Shown: in pieces, positions 25,618 to 34,808 of the stretch
How positions within the stretch are numbered: position 1 is the first letter of the stretch
Layout: every line of letters begins with the position of its first letter
Assembly: GCA_009702045.1 (NCBI GenBank)
Contig: WLIV01000025.1
Coordinates: 1 to 52,406, forward strand
Length of the DNA: 52,406 nucleotides
Reading direction: 5' to 3'
Origin: Actinomycetota bacterium
GTDB lineage: Bacteria > Actinomycetota > Acidimicrobiia > Acidimicrobiales > Ilumatobacteraceae
The notes under the pieces: model-generated
The model's database searches: none
Told to the model about the DNA's origin: nothing
What the model saw: only the letters and a program-made list of their open reading frames with translations
Program-made: the position numbers and the translations under genes

Positions 25618-28600
25618 GTGGCCGATTCGGGAGGTTGGAAGGCCATCGAGCGTTCGAGGGGCACTGGTCGTGCGGTGATGGCCGGGCTCGCACTGGTCGG
25701 CATTCTCGCGCTCTCGGGTCCGGTACGAGCGCAGTTTTCCACTCCCCCTGTCCCACCCGTGCCGGGCCCGGACGACTCACGGTTCGGGCCACTCGCTCAC
25801 CCGGTCATCACGCTCACCGGGGCCACCCCACCAGCGGATCCCGACGCAGTGGTGTCCGCCACGGTGGTGTTCAGCGGCGACTCGGTGAGTACTGCCCAGG
25901 CCCGTGCCGCCCGCACCCACCGACCGTTCGATGCAGCAGTCGCCGAGGGTTCTGTGGAGCGCACCCAGGCCCGCACCGTGCCCGAGCTACAGGCCGCCGG
26001 CGCCACCGTTGACGCCACCATCACCAACGTCCTGAATGCGGTCACGGTGCACGTGAAGGTGCGCGACCTCGACGGCCTCGCCCAGGTCGCCGGCGTGGCG
26101 CAGGTGCACGTTTCGCGCACGATCCAGCGCGACAACGGCACCTCCAACGCGTACACCGGCGCCACGGCCGTGTGGAACTCTCTCGGCCGTACCGGGGCGG
26201 GCGTCAGTATTGCGGTCATCGACGACGGGATCGACTACACCCACGCCGACTTCGGCACACGCGGTGCCGTCGGCGACGCGGCGCGCTACACAGCGAACAA
26301 CCCGAAGATCATCGAGGCGGGCACGTTCCCCACGGTGAAAGTCATCGGCGGCTACGACTTCGTCGGCGATCGTTACTCGGCGGGAGCCTCCGCCATCGCC
26401 TGCAACACCGTCACCGGCAGCCAAACCACCCGCATCGCCTGCCCCGACGTCGACCCATTGGCGTGTGGCGAACACGGCACCCACGTGTCGGGCACCGCTG
26501 CCGGATACGGCGTGCTGGCCGATGGCACCACATACGCCGGCGGATACGACACGGCATCACTCAGCGGCCAGACGTTCAAGGTTGCGCCTGGCTCGGCGCC
26601 GATGGCGAAGCTCTACATGTACAAGGTGTTCGGCTGTGAGGGCGGAACCAGCGACACCGTCATCCTGGCCGCGCTCGACCAGGCGATGGCCATCACCGGG
26701 GCTGATCGACCGAAGGTGCTCAACATGTCGCTCGGCAGTTCGTGGGGAACCGCTGATGAGCCGATTGCGTTGGCCCTCGACGCCGTGGCCCAATCCGGAA
26801 TCTTGCCGGTGGTCTCCGCCGGCAACTCTGGCGCTGGTCCGTACGTGGTGGCTGGACCCGGCACCGCCGACAGGGCGTTGTCGGTGGCTGCTGCCGACAC
26901 CTCCTCATCCACCGTGCCGGGAGTTGCTGTCACTGGTGGAATCACGTACTCCGCGCAAAACTCCAACTCGTACGACTTCGCCGGGAGCGGTTCGGTGACT
27001 GGTCAGCTCATCGCTGTCAACGACGGCTGCGATGACACCGACTTCAGCGCTGCCTCGGGCAAGATCGCAGTCGCTACCAGAGGCGGCCGCTGCGGTCGAA
27101 CTGATCGGCTCACCCTTGCGCAGGCAGCAGGGGCGCGTGCCGTCATCTTCATCAACAACGTCAGCTACTTCCCACCTGTCGAGGGTCCCATCGCCGGCGT
27201 GACGATCCCGTTCGTCGGCGTCAACCCGGACGACGCCCAGGCCGCGAGTTTCCGCACCAGCGGCACCTCGGTCACACTCGGCGCTGCGGCCCCTGTGACC
27301 AACCCGGGGTACGAGCGTTTCGCGTCGTTCTCGTCGAATGGCCCGCGCTCGGACAACGCGCTCAAACCGGACATCGCCGCACCGGGGGTGGCCGTCGTCT
27401 CCGCCTCTGTCGGGAGCGGCACAGCGGCGATTGTTCTGTCCGGCACGTCGATGGCCAGCCCGCACACCGCCGGGATCGCAGCGTTGGTGGCGGAGGCGCA
27501 TCCGTCCTGGTCGCCGGCGGAGATCAAGGGTGCGTTGATGGCCACTGCCACGGCCAGTCGGGTGCTCGACTACGACACCGTGCGCGGCGGAACAGGAATG
27601 GTCGCCGCTGCGGCGGCGGTCGCCTCTGTCGCCACGATCACCACATCCGATGGCCTCGACAACCTGTCCTTCGGTATCGCCCACATCAGCACCACACTCG
27701 ACAGCACCCGACCGTTCACCATCGAGAACTGGTCCGGGCAGGCCATCGTCTACGACCTCTCGACAGCTCATGTCATCGACCTCGGGCTCGGTGCGGCCCT
27801 CTCGATCACCTTCGACCATTCCACCGTCACCGTTCCGGCGGCCAGCGGCACGTCACCCAACATCGTTCCTGGCACCGCGCTGGTGAACGTCTCGTTGCAC
27901 CTCGGCGGTCCCGCCGCGCTGCCAACACAAGAAACATCGCGTGGCGTTGCGTTGAAGTCGATCAGCGGGCTGGTCGTCGCCACGCCGCGTTCGGCCGCTC
28001 CCGGTGTCGTCGCGCTCACCGTGCCGTTCCTGCTCGTTCCGTACGGCGTCTCCGATGTCACGGCCAACGCGATCTCCGCTCGGGGCCTCGATGCAATCGC
28101 CCAGACGCCTACATCGCTGAAGGTCAGCAACCGTGGCACACACGCCGGCTATTACGACACCTACCAGTGGGCGATCAGCGACTCTGTTGTCGACACCTCA
28201 TCGGCCGAGACACCCAACGTCGCTGACGTGGGCGTGAAGACCTACACCACGACAGGGAACGTTCAACTGGTCGTGTTCGCAATCCGCCTCGACCAACCGT
28301 TCGCGACGATGGGGATGAACTACTTCGACGTGTTCATCAATACCGACTCCGACCCAGCCCCCGAATACGAACTCCTGGCGAAGGACGACGGGCTCGTCAG
28401 TTCGGGCACGCCAAACGGCATCATGAGCGCGTACTTGTTCCCGTACGGCAGCAGCACTCCGATCGATGCCTTGACGTCGTTCGCCCCCTACAACGGCACC
28501 GTCATCGAGATACCGGTGAGACGGAGTCTGCTGGGGTCCGGTGGAGCCTTCAGCTTCACTGTCACTGCCGATTCGGTCGTCGCTGCGGTGCCCGCCGACA

Positions 28601-28827
28601 CCACCGTCACCGGGCGCTTCGACCCGTCGGCGCCAGCGCTGAACAACGCCGATTACGGACTCCTCGCGGCTGGCAGCACGGTCATTCTCACCACCACCAT
28701 CCACCTCGCGGCAGCGAAGACACAAGGTGCGCTCGGCTGGCTGATCGTGTCGGTCGACGATGCCACCGACAGCACCGTTGACCGCGTACCCCTGCTGGCC
28801 CTCCGACCCACCCGCGCTCCTGCGTGA
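25618..28827 (+). CDS. Secreted subtilisin-like (S8) serine peptidase with PA domain
   Basis: 1069 residues. A signal peptide core (AVMAGLALVGILALSGPVRA, about residues 19-38) is followed by an inhibitor-like propeptide. The catalytic triad is complete: Asp in VIDDGIDYTHADF (about 202), His in CGEHGTHVSGTAAG (about 286) and Ser in SGTSMASPHTAG (about 611). A protease-associated domain (about 440-560) is inserted between His and Ser. About 400 further residues form beta-rich domains of unknown role, and no sorting signal or C-terminal membrane helix is seen, so it is likely secreted. The start may be GTG 25618 or an inner ATG near residue 21. It ends 19 bp before murJ. Confidence 0.93.
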   Translation: MADSGGWKAIERSRGTGRAVMAGLALVGILALSGPVRAQFSTPPVPPVPGPDDSRFGPLAHPVITLTGATPPADPDAVVSATVVFSGDSVSTAQARAARTHRPFDAAVAEGSVERTQARTVPELQAAGATVDATITNVLNAVTVHVKVRDLDGLAQVAGVAQVHVSRTIQRDNGTSNAYTGATAVWNSLGRTGAGVSIAVIDDGIDYTHADFGTRGAVGDAARYTANNPKIIEAGTFPTVKVIGGYDFVGDRYSAGASAIACNTVTGSQTTRIACPDVDPLACGEHGTHVSGTAAGYGVLADGTTYAGGYDTASLSGQTFKVAPGSAPMAKLYMYKVFGCEGGTSDTVILAALDQAMAITGADRPKVLNMSLGSSWGTADEPIALALDAVAQSGILPVVSAGNSGAGPYVVAGPGTADRALSVAAADTSSSTVPGVAVTGGITYSAQNSNSYDFAGSGSVTGQLIAVNDGCDDTDFSAASGKIAVATRGGRCGRTDRLTLAQAAGARAVIFINNVSYFPPVEGPIAGVTIPFVGVNPDDAQAASFRTSGTSVTLGAAAPVTNPGYERFASFSSNGPRSDNALKPDIAAPGVAVVSASVGSGTAAIVLSGTSMASPHTAGIAALVAEAHPSWSPAEIKGALMATATASRVLDYDTVRGGTGMVAAAAAVASVATITTSDGLDNLSFGIAHISTTLDSTRPFTIENWSGQAIVYDLSTAHVIDLGLGAALSITFDHSTVTVPAASGTSPNIVPGTALVNVSLHLGGPAALPTQETSRGVALKSISGLVVATPRSAAPGVVALTVPFLLVPYGVSDVTANAISARGLDAIAQTPTSLKVSNRGTHAGYYDTYQWAISDSVVDTSSAETPNVADVGVKTYTTTGNVQLVVFAIRLDQPFATMGMNYFDVFINTDSDPAPEYELLAKDDGLVSSGTPNGIMSAYLFPYGSSTPIDALTSFAPYNGTVIEIPVRRSLLGSGGAFSFTVTADSVVAAVPADTTVTGRFDPSAPALNNADYGLLAAGSTVILTTTIHLAAAKTQGALGWLIVSVDDATDSTVDRVPLLALRPTRAPA

Positions 28828-28846
28828 GCCCCGACTGCTCGTCACC

Positions 28847-30445
28847 GTGAGCACCTTGCTGAAGTCGAACCTGTCGGTTGCCACCGGCACCGCACTCTCC
28901 AGGATCACCGGTGTCATCCGCGTTGCAGTCCTTGGAGCAGTGCTCGGCAGTCCCAGCGCGCTCGCCGACGCCTACGACCTCGCCAACGGCACGCCGAACA
29001 TGATCTACGAGCTACTGCTCGGCGGAATCCTCAGCAGCAGCCTCGTCCCCCTCTTCACTCGGCTCCATGAGGAGAACGACGACGAGGGCACGAACGCCGT
29101 CCTCAGCGTGTCGCTGATCGTGATGGCGGCCATCACTGCAGCCGCGGTGTTCGCTGCACCACTCGTGTTCCGCCTGTACTCGCTGCTCACGTCCGCTGCT
29201 GTGGATGCCGGGCAGTACCGAGCGGTGGGAACGATCCTGTCCCGAATCTTCCTGGTGCAGATCCTGTTCTACGGGATCAACTCGCTCGCGTCGTCGTTGC
29301 TGAATGCCCGCCGCCGGTACTTCGCCGCAGCGTGGGTTCCGGCGCTCGCGAACCTCGTCACCGTCGTGTCGCTGCTGCTGGTGCACGGCACCACCGGCCA
29401 CAAAGTGCCCACCTTGCAGGACGCGCTCGACAACTCATCGTTGCAATGGGTGCTGGGTCTTGGCGCCACGTTGGGTATCGCGGTGATGGCGATTGCGCTC
29501 CTGCCTGCAGTCGCCGGCACGGGCTTCCGGTTTCACTTCCGTCCGCAGTTCCGTCATCCGGCGGTGCAACGACTGCGCACCCTGTCGGGGTGGGCACTCG
29601 GGTACGTGGTGGCGAACCAAATCGCCATTGTGGTCATTCGCAACCTGCTGCGCGGTGGCAACGGTTCGATCTTCGCCTACTCGCGCGCCTACCTGTGGTT
29701 CGTGTTGCCGCATGGACTGCTCGCGGTCTCTATCGCCACCACGTTCCTGCCGGAGATGACGAGCGCCATCCGCCGCAAGGATCGTCCGGGGCTGATTCGC
29801 CAGTCGTCGCTCGGTATCCGGCTCGTCGCCATCGTCTCGCTGCCGGCCGGGTTCGGGCTGTTCGTACTGAGACGTCCGATCATCGGCGCTGCGTTCCAAC
29901 ACGGGAATGTCACCGCTGCCGACGCGCTGCAGACGTCCCGCGCGCTCGCCGGTTTCGCGCTCGGCCTGGTCGGCTTCTCGGTGTACCTGTTCGTACTGAA
30001 CGTGTTCTACGCCCATCACGATGCGCGCACACCGTTCATGATCAACGTCGGCGAGAACCTGATCAACATCGTGCTCGCCATCGTGCTCGTCGACCGATTC
30101 GGGCTGCTTGGGCTCGGCCTGTCGTTCGCCCTCGCCTACCTGGTGTCCGCGCTCTGGAGCCTGCAGGTACTCAGCTACAAAGTGCCCGGCTTCCCCCTAC
30201 GCCCGCTCTTCGCCTCACTCCACCGGATGTTGCTCGCTTCGGTGATCATGGCCGAAACGGTGTGGGCCGTCGCCCGTCGCGTTGGCGGCAACTCTGGCAT
30301 GGCTGCCGTCGAACGAATCGCTGCCGGCGGAATCGTGGGCGCGTTCGTGTACCTCGGGATGCTCATACTGTTGCGGGCACCGGAACTCGACGACCTGCGC
30401 CGTCGGTTCGGCTCGGGCCAGGAAGACGTTCCCGCGTCCGGCTAG
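28847..30445 (+). CDS. murJ: Lipid II flippase MurJ
   Basis: 532 residues with about 14 predicted membrane helices, matching MurJ/MviN. Family features: ATGTALSRITGVIRVAVLGAVLG at the N-terminus (in part), the NLVTVVSLLL helix, and FVLNVFYAHHDARTPFMINVGENL with its conserved charged residues. It flips the peptidoglycan precursor across the membrane. It lacks the kinase-like C-terminal extension of the mycobacterial protein. The GTG start lies 19 bp after the subtilase stop, so the two are likely co-transcribed. Its stop shares CTAG with the converging proB stop. Confidence 0.94.
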   Translation: MSTLLKSNLSVATGTALSRITGVIRVAVLGAVLGSPSALADAYDLANGTPNMIYELLLGGILSSSLVPLFTRLHEENDDEGTNAVLSVSLIVMAAITAAAVFAAPLVFRLYSLLTSAAVDAGQYRAVGTILSRIFLVQILFYGINSLASSLLNARRRYFAAAWVPALANLVTVVSLLLVHGTTGHKVPTLQDALDNSSLQWVLGLGATLGIAVMAIALLPAVAGTGFRFHFRPQFRHPAVQRLRTLSGWALGYVVANQIAIVVIRNLLRGGNGSIFAYSRAYLWFVLPHGLLAVSIATTFLPEMTSAIRRKDRPGLIRQSSLGIRLVAIVSLPAGFGLFVLRRPIIGAAFQHGNVTAADALQTSRALAGFALGLVGFSVYLFVLNVFYAHHDARTPFMINVGENLINIVLAIVLVDRFGLLGLGLSFALAYLVSALWSLQVLSYKVPGFPLRPLFASLHRMLLASVIMAETVWAVARRVGGNSGMAAVERIAAGGIVGAFVYLGMLILLRAPELDDLRRRFGSGQEDVPASG

Positions 30446-31527
30446 ATCAGCACGAGCAGATCGTCGCGATGGATCGCTTCGTGCGTCGCATCCGCCGGCA
30501 GTTCGGTGGTGCGGCGGCCCATGTACCCGCGCAGCGTGGCAGCGTTGTTGAGCACCATGCCGCGAGCGACCGCAACACCGGCGTGATCGCGCACCTCGAC
30601 GACATCGCCCTCTTCGAACTCGCCCAGCACTTCAGTGATACCGGCGGGCAGCAACGACGTGCCACGCTCCACGAGCGCACGGCGCGCGCCGTCATCGATG
30701 ACGAGCACGCCTTCGGGTTGTGTGGCGAAGCCGATCCAGAGTTTGCGTGCGGGCAAGTTGCGGCTGCTGGCCAAGAACGTGGTACCCACGGAAACACCGT
30801 TCACCGCGTCGACCAGCACATTCGGCCGCGACGCCTTGGCGATGATCGCCCGGACCCCCGACCAAGAGGCCATCCGGGCAGCCGACAGCTTGGATGCCAT
30901 ACCCCCGCTGCCACGGTTGCTGCCCGACTCGGTGGCCGCCACCGAGAGCAACGGATCGTCGGCGGCCACCACTTCGATCAGTTCCGCAGACGGGTCGGTG
31001 CGCGGATCAGCGGTGTACAGACCCGGGGTGTCGGTGAGCAGCACCAGCACATCGGCAGCGACGTTGTGCGCCACGAGCGCGGCGATGCGGTCGTTGTCGC
31101 CGTAGCGAATCTCGTCGCTGGCGATCGCGTCGTTCTCGTTGACAATCGGCACACAGCCAAGCTCCAGCAAGCGCACCAGGGTCTGGCGCGCGTGGAGGTA
31201 CTGCCGGCGATCGACGAAATCGTGTGGCACCAGCAGCACCTGCGCGGCCACCAACGCGTGGCGGCCGAGCGAACGGTTGTAGGTCTCCATCAATCGGCTC
31301 TGGCCGGCGGCCGAGATGGCCTGCAGCGTGATCACATCGGTAGGGCGACTGGGCAGACCCAGCGCAGCGATGCCCGCCGAGACTGCGCCGCTGGTGACGA
31401 GGATGACCTCGTGCCCGGCGGCGCGCAGTGCCGCCAGCTGATCGCACACCGAGTCGATGATGGCGCCGTCGATGACGCCCAGATGGTCGGTGAGCGATGA
31501 CGTCCCGATCTTGGCGACGATGCGCAT
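30442..31527 (-). CDS. proB: Glutamate 5-kinase
   Basis: First step of proline synthesis. 361 residues: an amino-acid-kinase domain (MRIVAKIGTSSLT, LVTSGAVSAGIAALG, VNENDAIASDEIRYGDND, GSGGMASKLSAARMA) and a C-terminal PUA domain (about residues 270-350). It begins 2 bp after the obgE stop and is the last gene of the obgE-proB unit, a common actinobacterial pairing. Confidence 0.97.
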   Translation of the reverse strand: MRIVAKIGTSSLTDHLGVIDGAIIDSVCDQLAALRAAGHEVILVTSGAVSAGIAALGLPSRPTDVITLQAISAAGQSRLMETYNRSLGRHALVAAQVLLVPHDFVDRRQYLHARQTLVRLLELGCVPIVNENDAIASDEIRYGDNDRIAALVAHNVAADVLVLLTDTPGLYTADPRTDPSAELIEVVAADDPLLSVAATESGSNRGSGGMASKLSAARMASWSGVRAIIAKASRPNVLVDAVNGVSVGTTFLASSRNLPARKLWIGFATQPEGVLVIDDGARRALVERGTSLLPAGITEVLGEFEEGDVVEVRDHAGVAVARGMVLNNAATLRGYMGRRTTELPADATHEAIHRDDLLVLI

Positions 31528-31529
31528 GC

Positions 31530-32765
31530 TCAGACTTCCTCGTGGTACTCGAAACTGAATCCGGCGATCCAGATGATGTCGCCGTCGAGCGCGCCAGCGC
31601 GGGTCAGCAACTTGGGAACGCTGAGTCGCTTCAACTGGTGGTCGATGTAGAACAGCGCCTCGGGAGTGGAGACGTCGTTGAGCGCCACGATGCGCTCCAC
31701 CTGACGGCCGACCAGGCGGAACTCGTGATCGCCAAGGCGTTCGACGCGAGCGCCCTCGGGCTGCGGACGAATGATGACGATGCCCTCGGTGTCGGGCTGC
31801 TCAGCGCGAGCCTCCGTGACGAGCGACGCCAGACGGCCGACCAGTTCGCGCACGCCCTGGTTGGTGATCGCCGAAATCTGCTCACCGTCCCAGTCGTACA
31901 CCGCCGAGTCGCTCTTGGTGCCCACGACTAGGCGCGGCCGTTCCAGCAACTCTGGCCGATACTCACCCAGTTCGTGGAGCAACACACGCTCTTGTTCGTG
32001 CGGGTCGACACCGTCGATGGCAGAAAGATCGACCATAATCAGCAGCGCACGAGCGCGCTCAATATGGCGCAGGAACTGGTGGCCAAGACCGCGGCCCTCG
32101 CTGGCACCCTCGATCAGACCGGGGATGTCGGCCACCACGAACTCGGAGTCGTCATAGCGCACGACGCCGAGGTTGGGCTCGAGCGTCGTGAACGGGTAGT
32201 CGGCGATCTTCGGCTTTGCCGCGCTGATGACGCTGATGAGCGTGCTCTTGCCGACGTTCGGGAACCCCACGAGCGCGACGTCGGCCATCAGCTTGAGTTC
32301 CAGCTTCATCCACTGCTCGTCACCGTGCTCGCCCTGCTCAGCGAACGTTGGGGCACGACGCCGGTTGGAGGCGAACTTGGCGTTGCCACGGCCGCCGCGG
32401 CCACCAGGGGCCGCCAACCATCGGTCGCCGTGGTGAGCGAGGTCGGCGTACAGCTCTCCCGTATACAGATCGGAGACGATGGTGCCCTCCGGCACGAAGA
32501 CTTCAAGATCGACACCGCGCTTGCCGTGCTGATCCTTACCCGAGCCGTGCACGCCATCCGCTGCCCGACGGTGTGGGTGATCGCGGAACGCCAGCAGCGA
32601 CGCAACGTTGCGCGTGGCCACCAGCCAGACGTCGCCGCCCTTGCCGCCGTCGCCACCGTTGGGGCCACCGAACGCAACCGGCCCTTCACGACGGAACGAC
32701 ACACATCCAGCGCCACCATCGCCGCCGCGTACGTTCAGTTGGGCTTCGTCGACAAATCCGCTCAT
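31530..32765 (-). CDS. obgE: Obg family GTPase (ribosome assembly)
   Basis: 411 residues with three domains: the glycine-rich Obg fold (GGDGGAGCVSFRRE, FGGPNGGDGGKGGDVWL), a G domain with G1 loop GFPNVGKST (about 164-172), DIPGLIEGAS and the base-recognising GTKSD, and a C-terminal OCT domain (about 330-405). It acts in 50S maturation and stringent-response links. The start MSGFVDEAQLN has GAAGG close upstream and TAGCCT 11 nt upstream. It is usually next to rpmA; here dgt lies between them on the other strand. Confidence 0.97.
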   Translation of the reverse strand: MSGFVDEAQLNVRGGDGGAGCVSFRREGPVAFGGPNGGDGGKGGDVWLVATRNVASLLAFRDHPHRRAADGVHGSGKDQHGKRGVDLEVFVPEGTIVSDLYTGELYADLAHHGDRWLAAPGGRGGRGNAKFASNRRRAPTFAEQGEHGDEQWMKLELKLMADVALVGFPNVGKSTLISVISAAKPKIADYPFTTLEPNLGVVRYDDSEFVVADIPGLIEGASEGRGLGHQFLRHIERARALLIMVDLSAIDGVDPHEQERVLLHELGEYRPELLERPRLVVGTKSDSAVYDWDGEQISAITNQGVRELVGRLASLVTEARAEQPDTEGIVIIRPQPEGARVERLGDHEFRLVGRQVERIVALNDVSTPEALFYIDHQLKRLSVPKLLTRAGALDGDIIWIAGFSFEYHEEV

Positions 32766-32803
32766 AAGACCTTCAGAGGCTATCTGAACACCGCCCATCC
32801 CTT

Positions 32804-32848
32804 CGTTTGAAGGCGCAACCGCACCCGGTGCGGGTAACCCTTCACACG
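32804..32848. repeat. 45-bp palindromic repeat, copy 1
   Basis: Begins CGTTTGAAGG and ends CCCTTCACACG, with an inner palindrome CCGCACCCGGTGCGG. It differs from copy 2 (32866-32910) at two positions only. It forms a two-part hairpin. Confidence 0.85.
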
Positions 32849-32865
32849 TCGCGCTCCACCCACTG

Positions 32866-32910
32866 CGTTTGAAGGCGCAGCCGCACCCGGTGCGGGTAAC
32901 CCTTCAAACG
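32866..32910. repeat. 45-bp palindromic repeat, copy 2
   Basis: Begins CGTTTGAAGG and ends CCCTTCAAACG, so the outer arms pair perfectly; the inner arms are CCGCACC and GGTGCGG. It lies 17 bp from copy 1, in the divergent obgE-dgt region, and ends 33 bp before the dgt -10 box. Confidence 0.85.
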
Positions 32911-32943
32911 CGGTGGTGGCGGGGGTGGGTCGGCCGGGGCGGG

Positions 32944-32957
32944 TACCCTTCGACGAC
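32944..32957 (+). promoter_or_regulatory. Leaderless -10 element
   Basis: TACCCT (32944-32949), then 8 nt, then ATG at 32958. Confidence 0.5.
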
Positions 32958-34100
32958 ATGGGCGGCACACACTCCACCTCGCAGAGCGACGAGTCGCGGC
33001 CGCGCAGCGAGGTCTGGGCCGGGACGATGAAAGGTGTCGCCACCGACGAAGGCATCGTCCTCGCCCATCGCAACTCGCCGCCGCCCTCCGTGGAGCCTCG
33101 GCTGCTCGATCGACGTGCCCGCGAGGATGCCGAACACGAAGCCCTGACCGCCGGCGCCACTCGAGCCGCAGGCGCAGGCGACCGCGAGCTCGAGGAGCAA
33201 CCAGATCCGCTGCGAACATGCTTCGAACGCGATCGCGACCGCATCCTGCACGCTGCAGCTTTCCGCCGACTGGCTGGCAAGACCCAGGTGTTCGTGTTTC
33301 CTGCCGACCACCAGCGCACACGGCTCACGCATGCACTCGAGGTTGCGCAGGTGGCCACCGCAGTCGCTCGCGCCACGGGGCTCAACGTCACGCTCACCGA
33401 AGCAATCGCTCTTGGTCACGACTGCGGACATGGTCCAGGCGGCCATGCCAGCGAGGACGCGTTCGACGAGTTCATTCCCGAGGGGTACAACCACGCCATC
33501 TGGGGCGCCAACGTGGTACTCGTGCCGCTCAACCTGTGCAGTCAGACACTCGACGGCATCCGCAACCACTCGTGGTCGTTGCCCACCCCTTCCACTCCGG
33601 AGGGTGCGGTCGTCAGCTGGGCCGATCGGTGCGCCTACAGCGCTCACGACCTCGAGGATGCAGTGCACGCTGGAATCGTCAGCATCGACGACCTGCCGGA
33701 CGAGGTCACCGAGGTACTCGGCCGCACTCGCTCCAGCCAGCTCGGTGCGCTGATCAGCTCCCTGGTGCGCTGCATCTCAGAGCGCGGGGTCGTCGGCATG
33801 GATCCCACGCACGCCAGTGCGCTCGCAGCGCTGCGCAGCTTCAACTACGAACACATCTACATGCGCCCCGACTCGCTGGCCCAGGGTGAGGCCGTCATCC
33901 GCGTGTTGCGCTCGCTCGTGGGCTACTACGCCGAGCATCCCGACAGCTTGCCGCTCACTGCTCAAGGTGACGATGCGGTGCGCGATGCCGTCACGTACGT
34001 GGCCGGTATGACCGACCGCTACGCGTTCGACCAAGCGGTGCATTTGCTGGGCTGGCCGCTCGACCGCTTGCCCAAGGGCATCGATCGTCCCGACGCCTGA
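32958..34100 (+). CDS. dgt: dGTP triphosphohydrolase-like HD-domain protein
   Basis: 380 residues. The HD metal site is formed by RLTHALEV (His125), HDCGHGPGGH (154-163) and a later Asp in SWADRCAYSAHDLEDA. FRRLAGKTQVF is the family nucleotide-binding segment. Such enzymes cleave dNTPs to deoxynucleoside and triphosphate and control dNTP pools; exact nucleotide preference is unknown. About 80 N-terminal residues precede the conserved part and look disordered. It is placed on the plus strand between rpmA and obgE, which normally adjoin. Confidence 0.92.
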   Translation: MGGTHSTSQSDESRPRSEVWAGTMKGVATDEGIVLAHRNSPPPSVEPRLLDRRAREDAEHEALTAGATRAAGAGDRELEEQPDPLRTCFERDRDRILHAAAFRRLAGKTQVFVFPADHQRTRLTHALEVAQVATAVARATGLNVTLTEAIALGHDCGHGPGGHASEDAFDEFIPEGYNHAIWGANVVLVPLNLCSQTLDGIRNHSWSLPTPSTPEGAVVSWADRCAYSAHDLEDAVHAGIVSIDDLPDEVTEVLGRTRSSQLGALISSLVRCISERGVVGMDPTHASALAALRSFNYEHIYMRPDSLAQGEAVIRVLRSLVGYYAEHPDSLPLTAQGDDAVRDAVTYVAGMTDRYAFDQAVHLLGWPLDRLPKGIDRPDA

Positions 34101-34123
34101 GCAGCTTCTCCGGAAAACGGCGA

Positions 34124-34149
34124 AGGCCCGTCGCTTTCGCACCGGGCCT
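34124..34149. terminator. Bidirectional terminator between dgt and rpmA
   Basis: Stem AGGCCCG (34124-34130) pairs with CGGGCCT (34143-34149) around a 12-nt loop. On the minus strand it is followed by TTCGCCGTTTT, suiting rpmA; on the plus strand it lies 23 bp after the dgt stop. Confidence 0.75.
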
Positions 34150-34166
34150 CGTACAGATCTGGTGGT

Positions 34167-34421
34167 TCAGACGGTCGGAAGAACGTCGACGACCTTGCGG
34201 CCCTTGCGTGCTCCGAACTGCACCGTGCCCTCGGCCAGCGAGAACAACGTGTCGTCGCCGCCGATACCGACGTTGTTGCCGGGGTGGAACTTGGTGCCGC
34301 GCTGACGCACGATGATGGTGCCAGCGTTCACCTTGCTGCCGCCGAACACCTTTACGCCGAGGCGCTGTGCGTTGGAGTCACGACCGTTGCGAGTTGAACC
34401 GCCGCCCTTTGTCTTTGACAT
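34167..34421 (-). CDS. rpmA: 50S ribosomal protein L27
   Basis: 84 residues, a complete L27: [42 protein letters not shown] and [17 protein letters not shown]. There is no N-terminal cleavable extension of the Firmicutes type. It lies 5 bp after rplU on the same transcript. Confidence 0.98.
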   Translation of the reverse strand: MSKTKGGGSTRNGRDSNAQRLGVKVFGGSKVNAGTIIVRQRGTKFHPGNNVGIGGDDTLFSLAEGTVQFGARKGRKVVDVLPTV

Positions 34422-34426
34422 GGTGC

Positions 34427-34738
34427 TCAGCCCTTCTTGATGGAGGTGATTTCGATGACGTGGTACTGCTGACGGTGCCCATAGCGGCGACGCTGGTTAG
34501 TGCGTCGCTTGTAGGTGAAACCGTCGATCTTCGGGCCCTTTGCCCACCCAATCACCTTGGCGGTGACGGTGGCGCCCTTCAACTGCTCGGGGGTGGCGAG
34601 CACGGTTTCACCATCGACGACGAGCACGGGGGTGAGGTTGACCTCGGTACCCTGCTCGGCGTTGAGAAGTTCAACGTGCACCTGCTGGCCCTCGGCGACG
34701 CGGGCTTGTTTTCCGCCGGATGCGATCACTGCGTACAT
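34427..34738 (-). CDS. rplU: 50S ribosomal protein L21
   Basis: 103 residues with typical L21 features: [48 protein letters not shown]-type basic C-terminal segment, and KVIEI-like end ([12 protein letters not shown]). First gene of rplU-rpmA. A TAGGAT box ends 9 nt before ATG. Confidence 0.98.
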   Translation of the reverse strand: MYAVIASGGKQARVAEGQQVHVELLNAEQGTEVNLTPVLVVDGETVLATPEQLKGATVTAKVIGWAKGPKIDGFTYKRRTNQRRRYGHRQQYHVIEITSIKKG

Positions 34739-34753
34739 AGCTCTTCGATCCTA
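34739..34753 (-). promoter_or_regulatory. Near-leaderless -10 element of rplU
   Basis: TAGGAT (34753 to 34748), then 9 nt, then ATG at 34738. Confidence 0.55.
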
Positions 34754-34770
34754 GCGAGTGGCGCGGCCAC

Positions 34771-34792
34771 TCCCACCGGAGAACCGGTGGGA
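34771..34792 (-). terminator. Hairpin after rne
   Basis: TCCCACCGG (34771-34779) pairs with CCGGTGGGA (34784-34792) around a 4-nt loop, 16 bp past the rne stop. A second palindrome GAGTGGC-GCG-GCCACTC (34756-34772) adjoins it. Probable rne terminator or attenuator before rplU; no strong U-tract. Confidence 0.55.
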
Positions 34793-34808
34793 AATGCCCG
34801 AAACGCCG

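Noticed and set aside
29332-31500. 722-codon plus-strand frame across murJ and proB
   Set aside because: Arg-rich, no recognisable motif; the true genes murJ and proB are certain in other frames.
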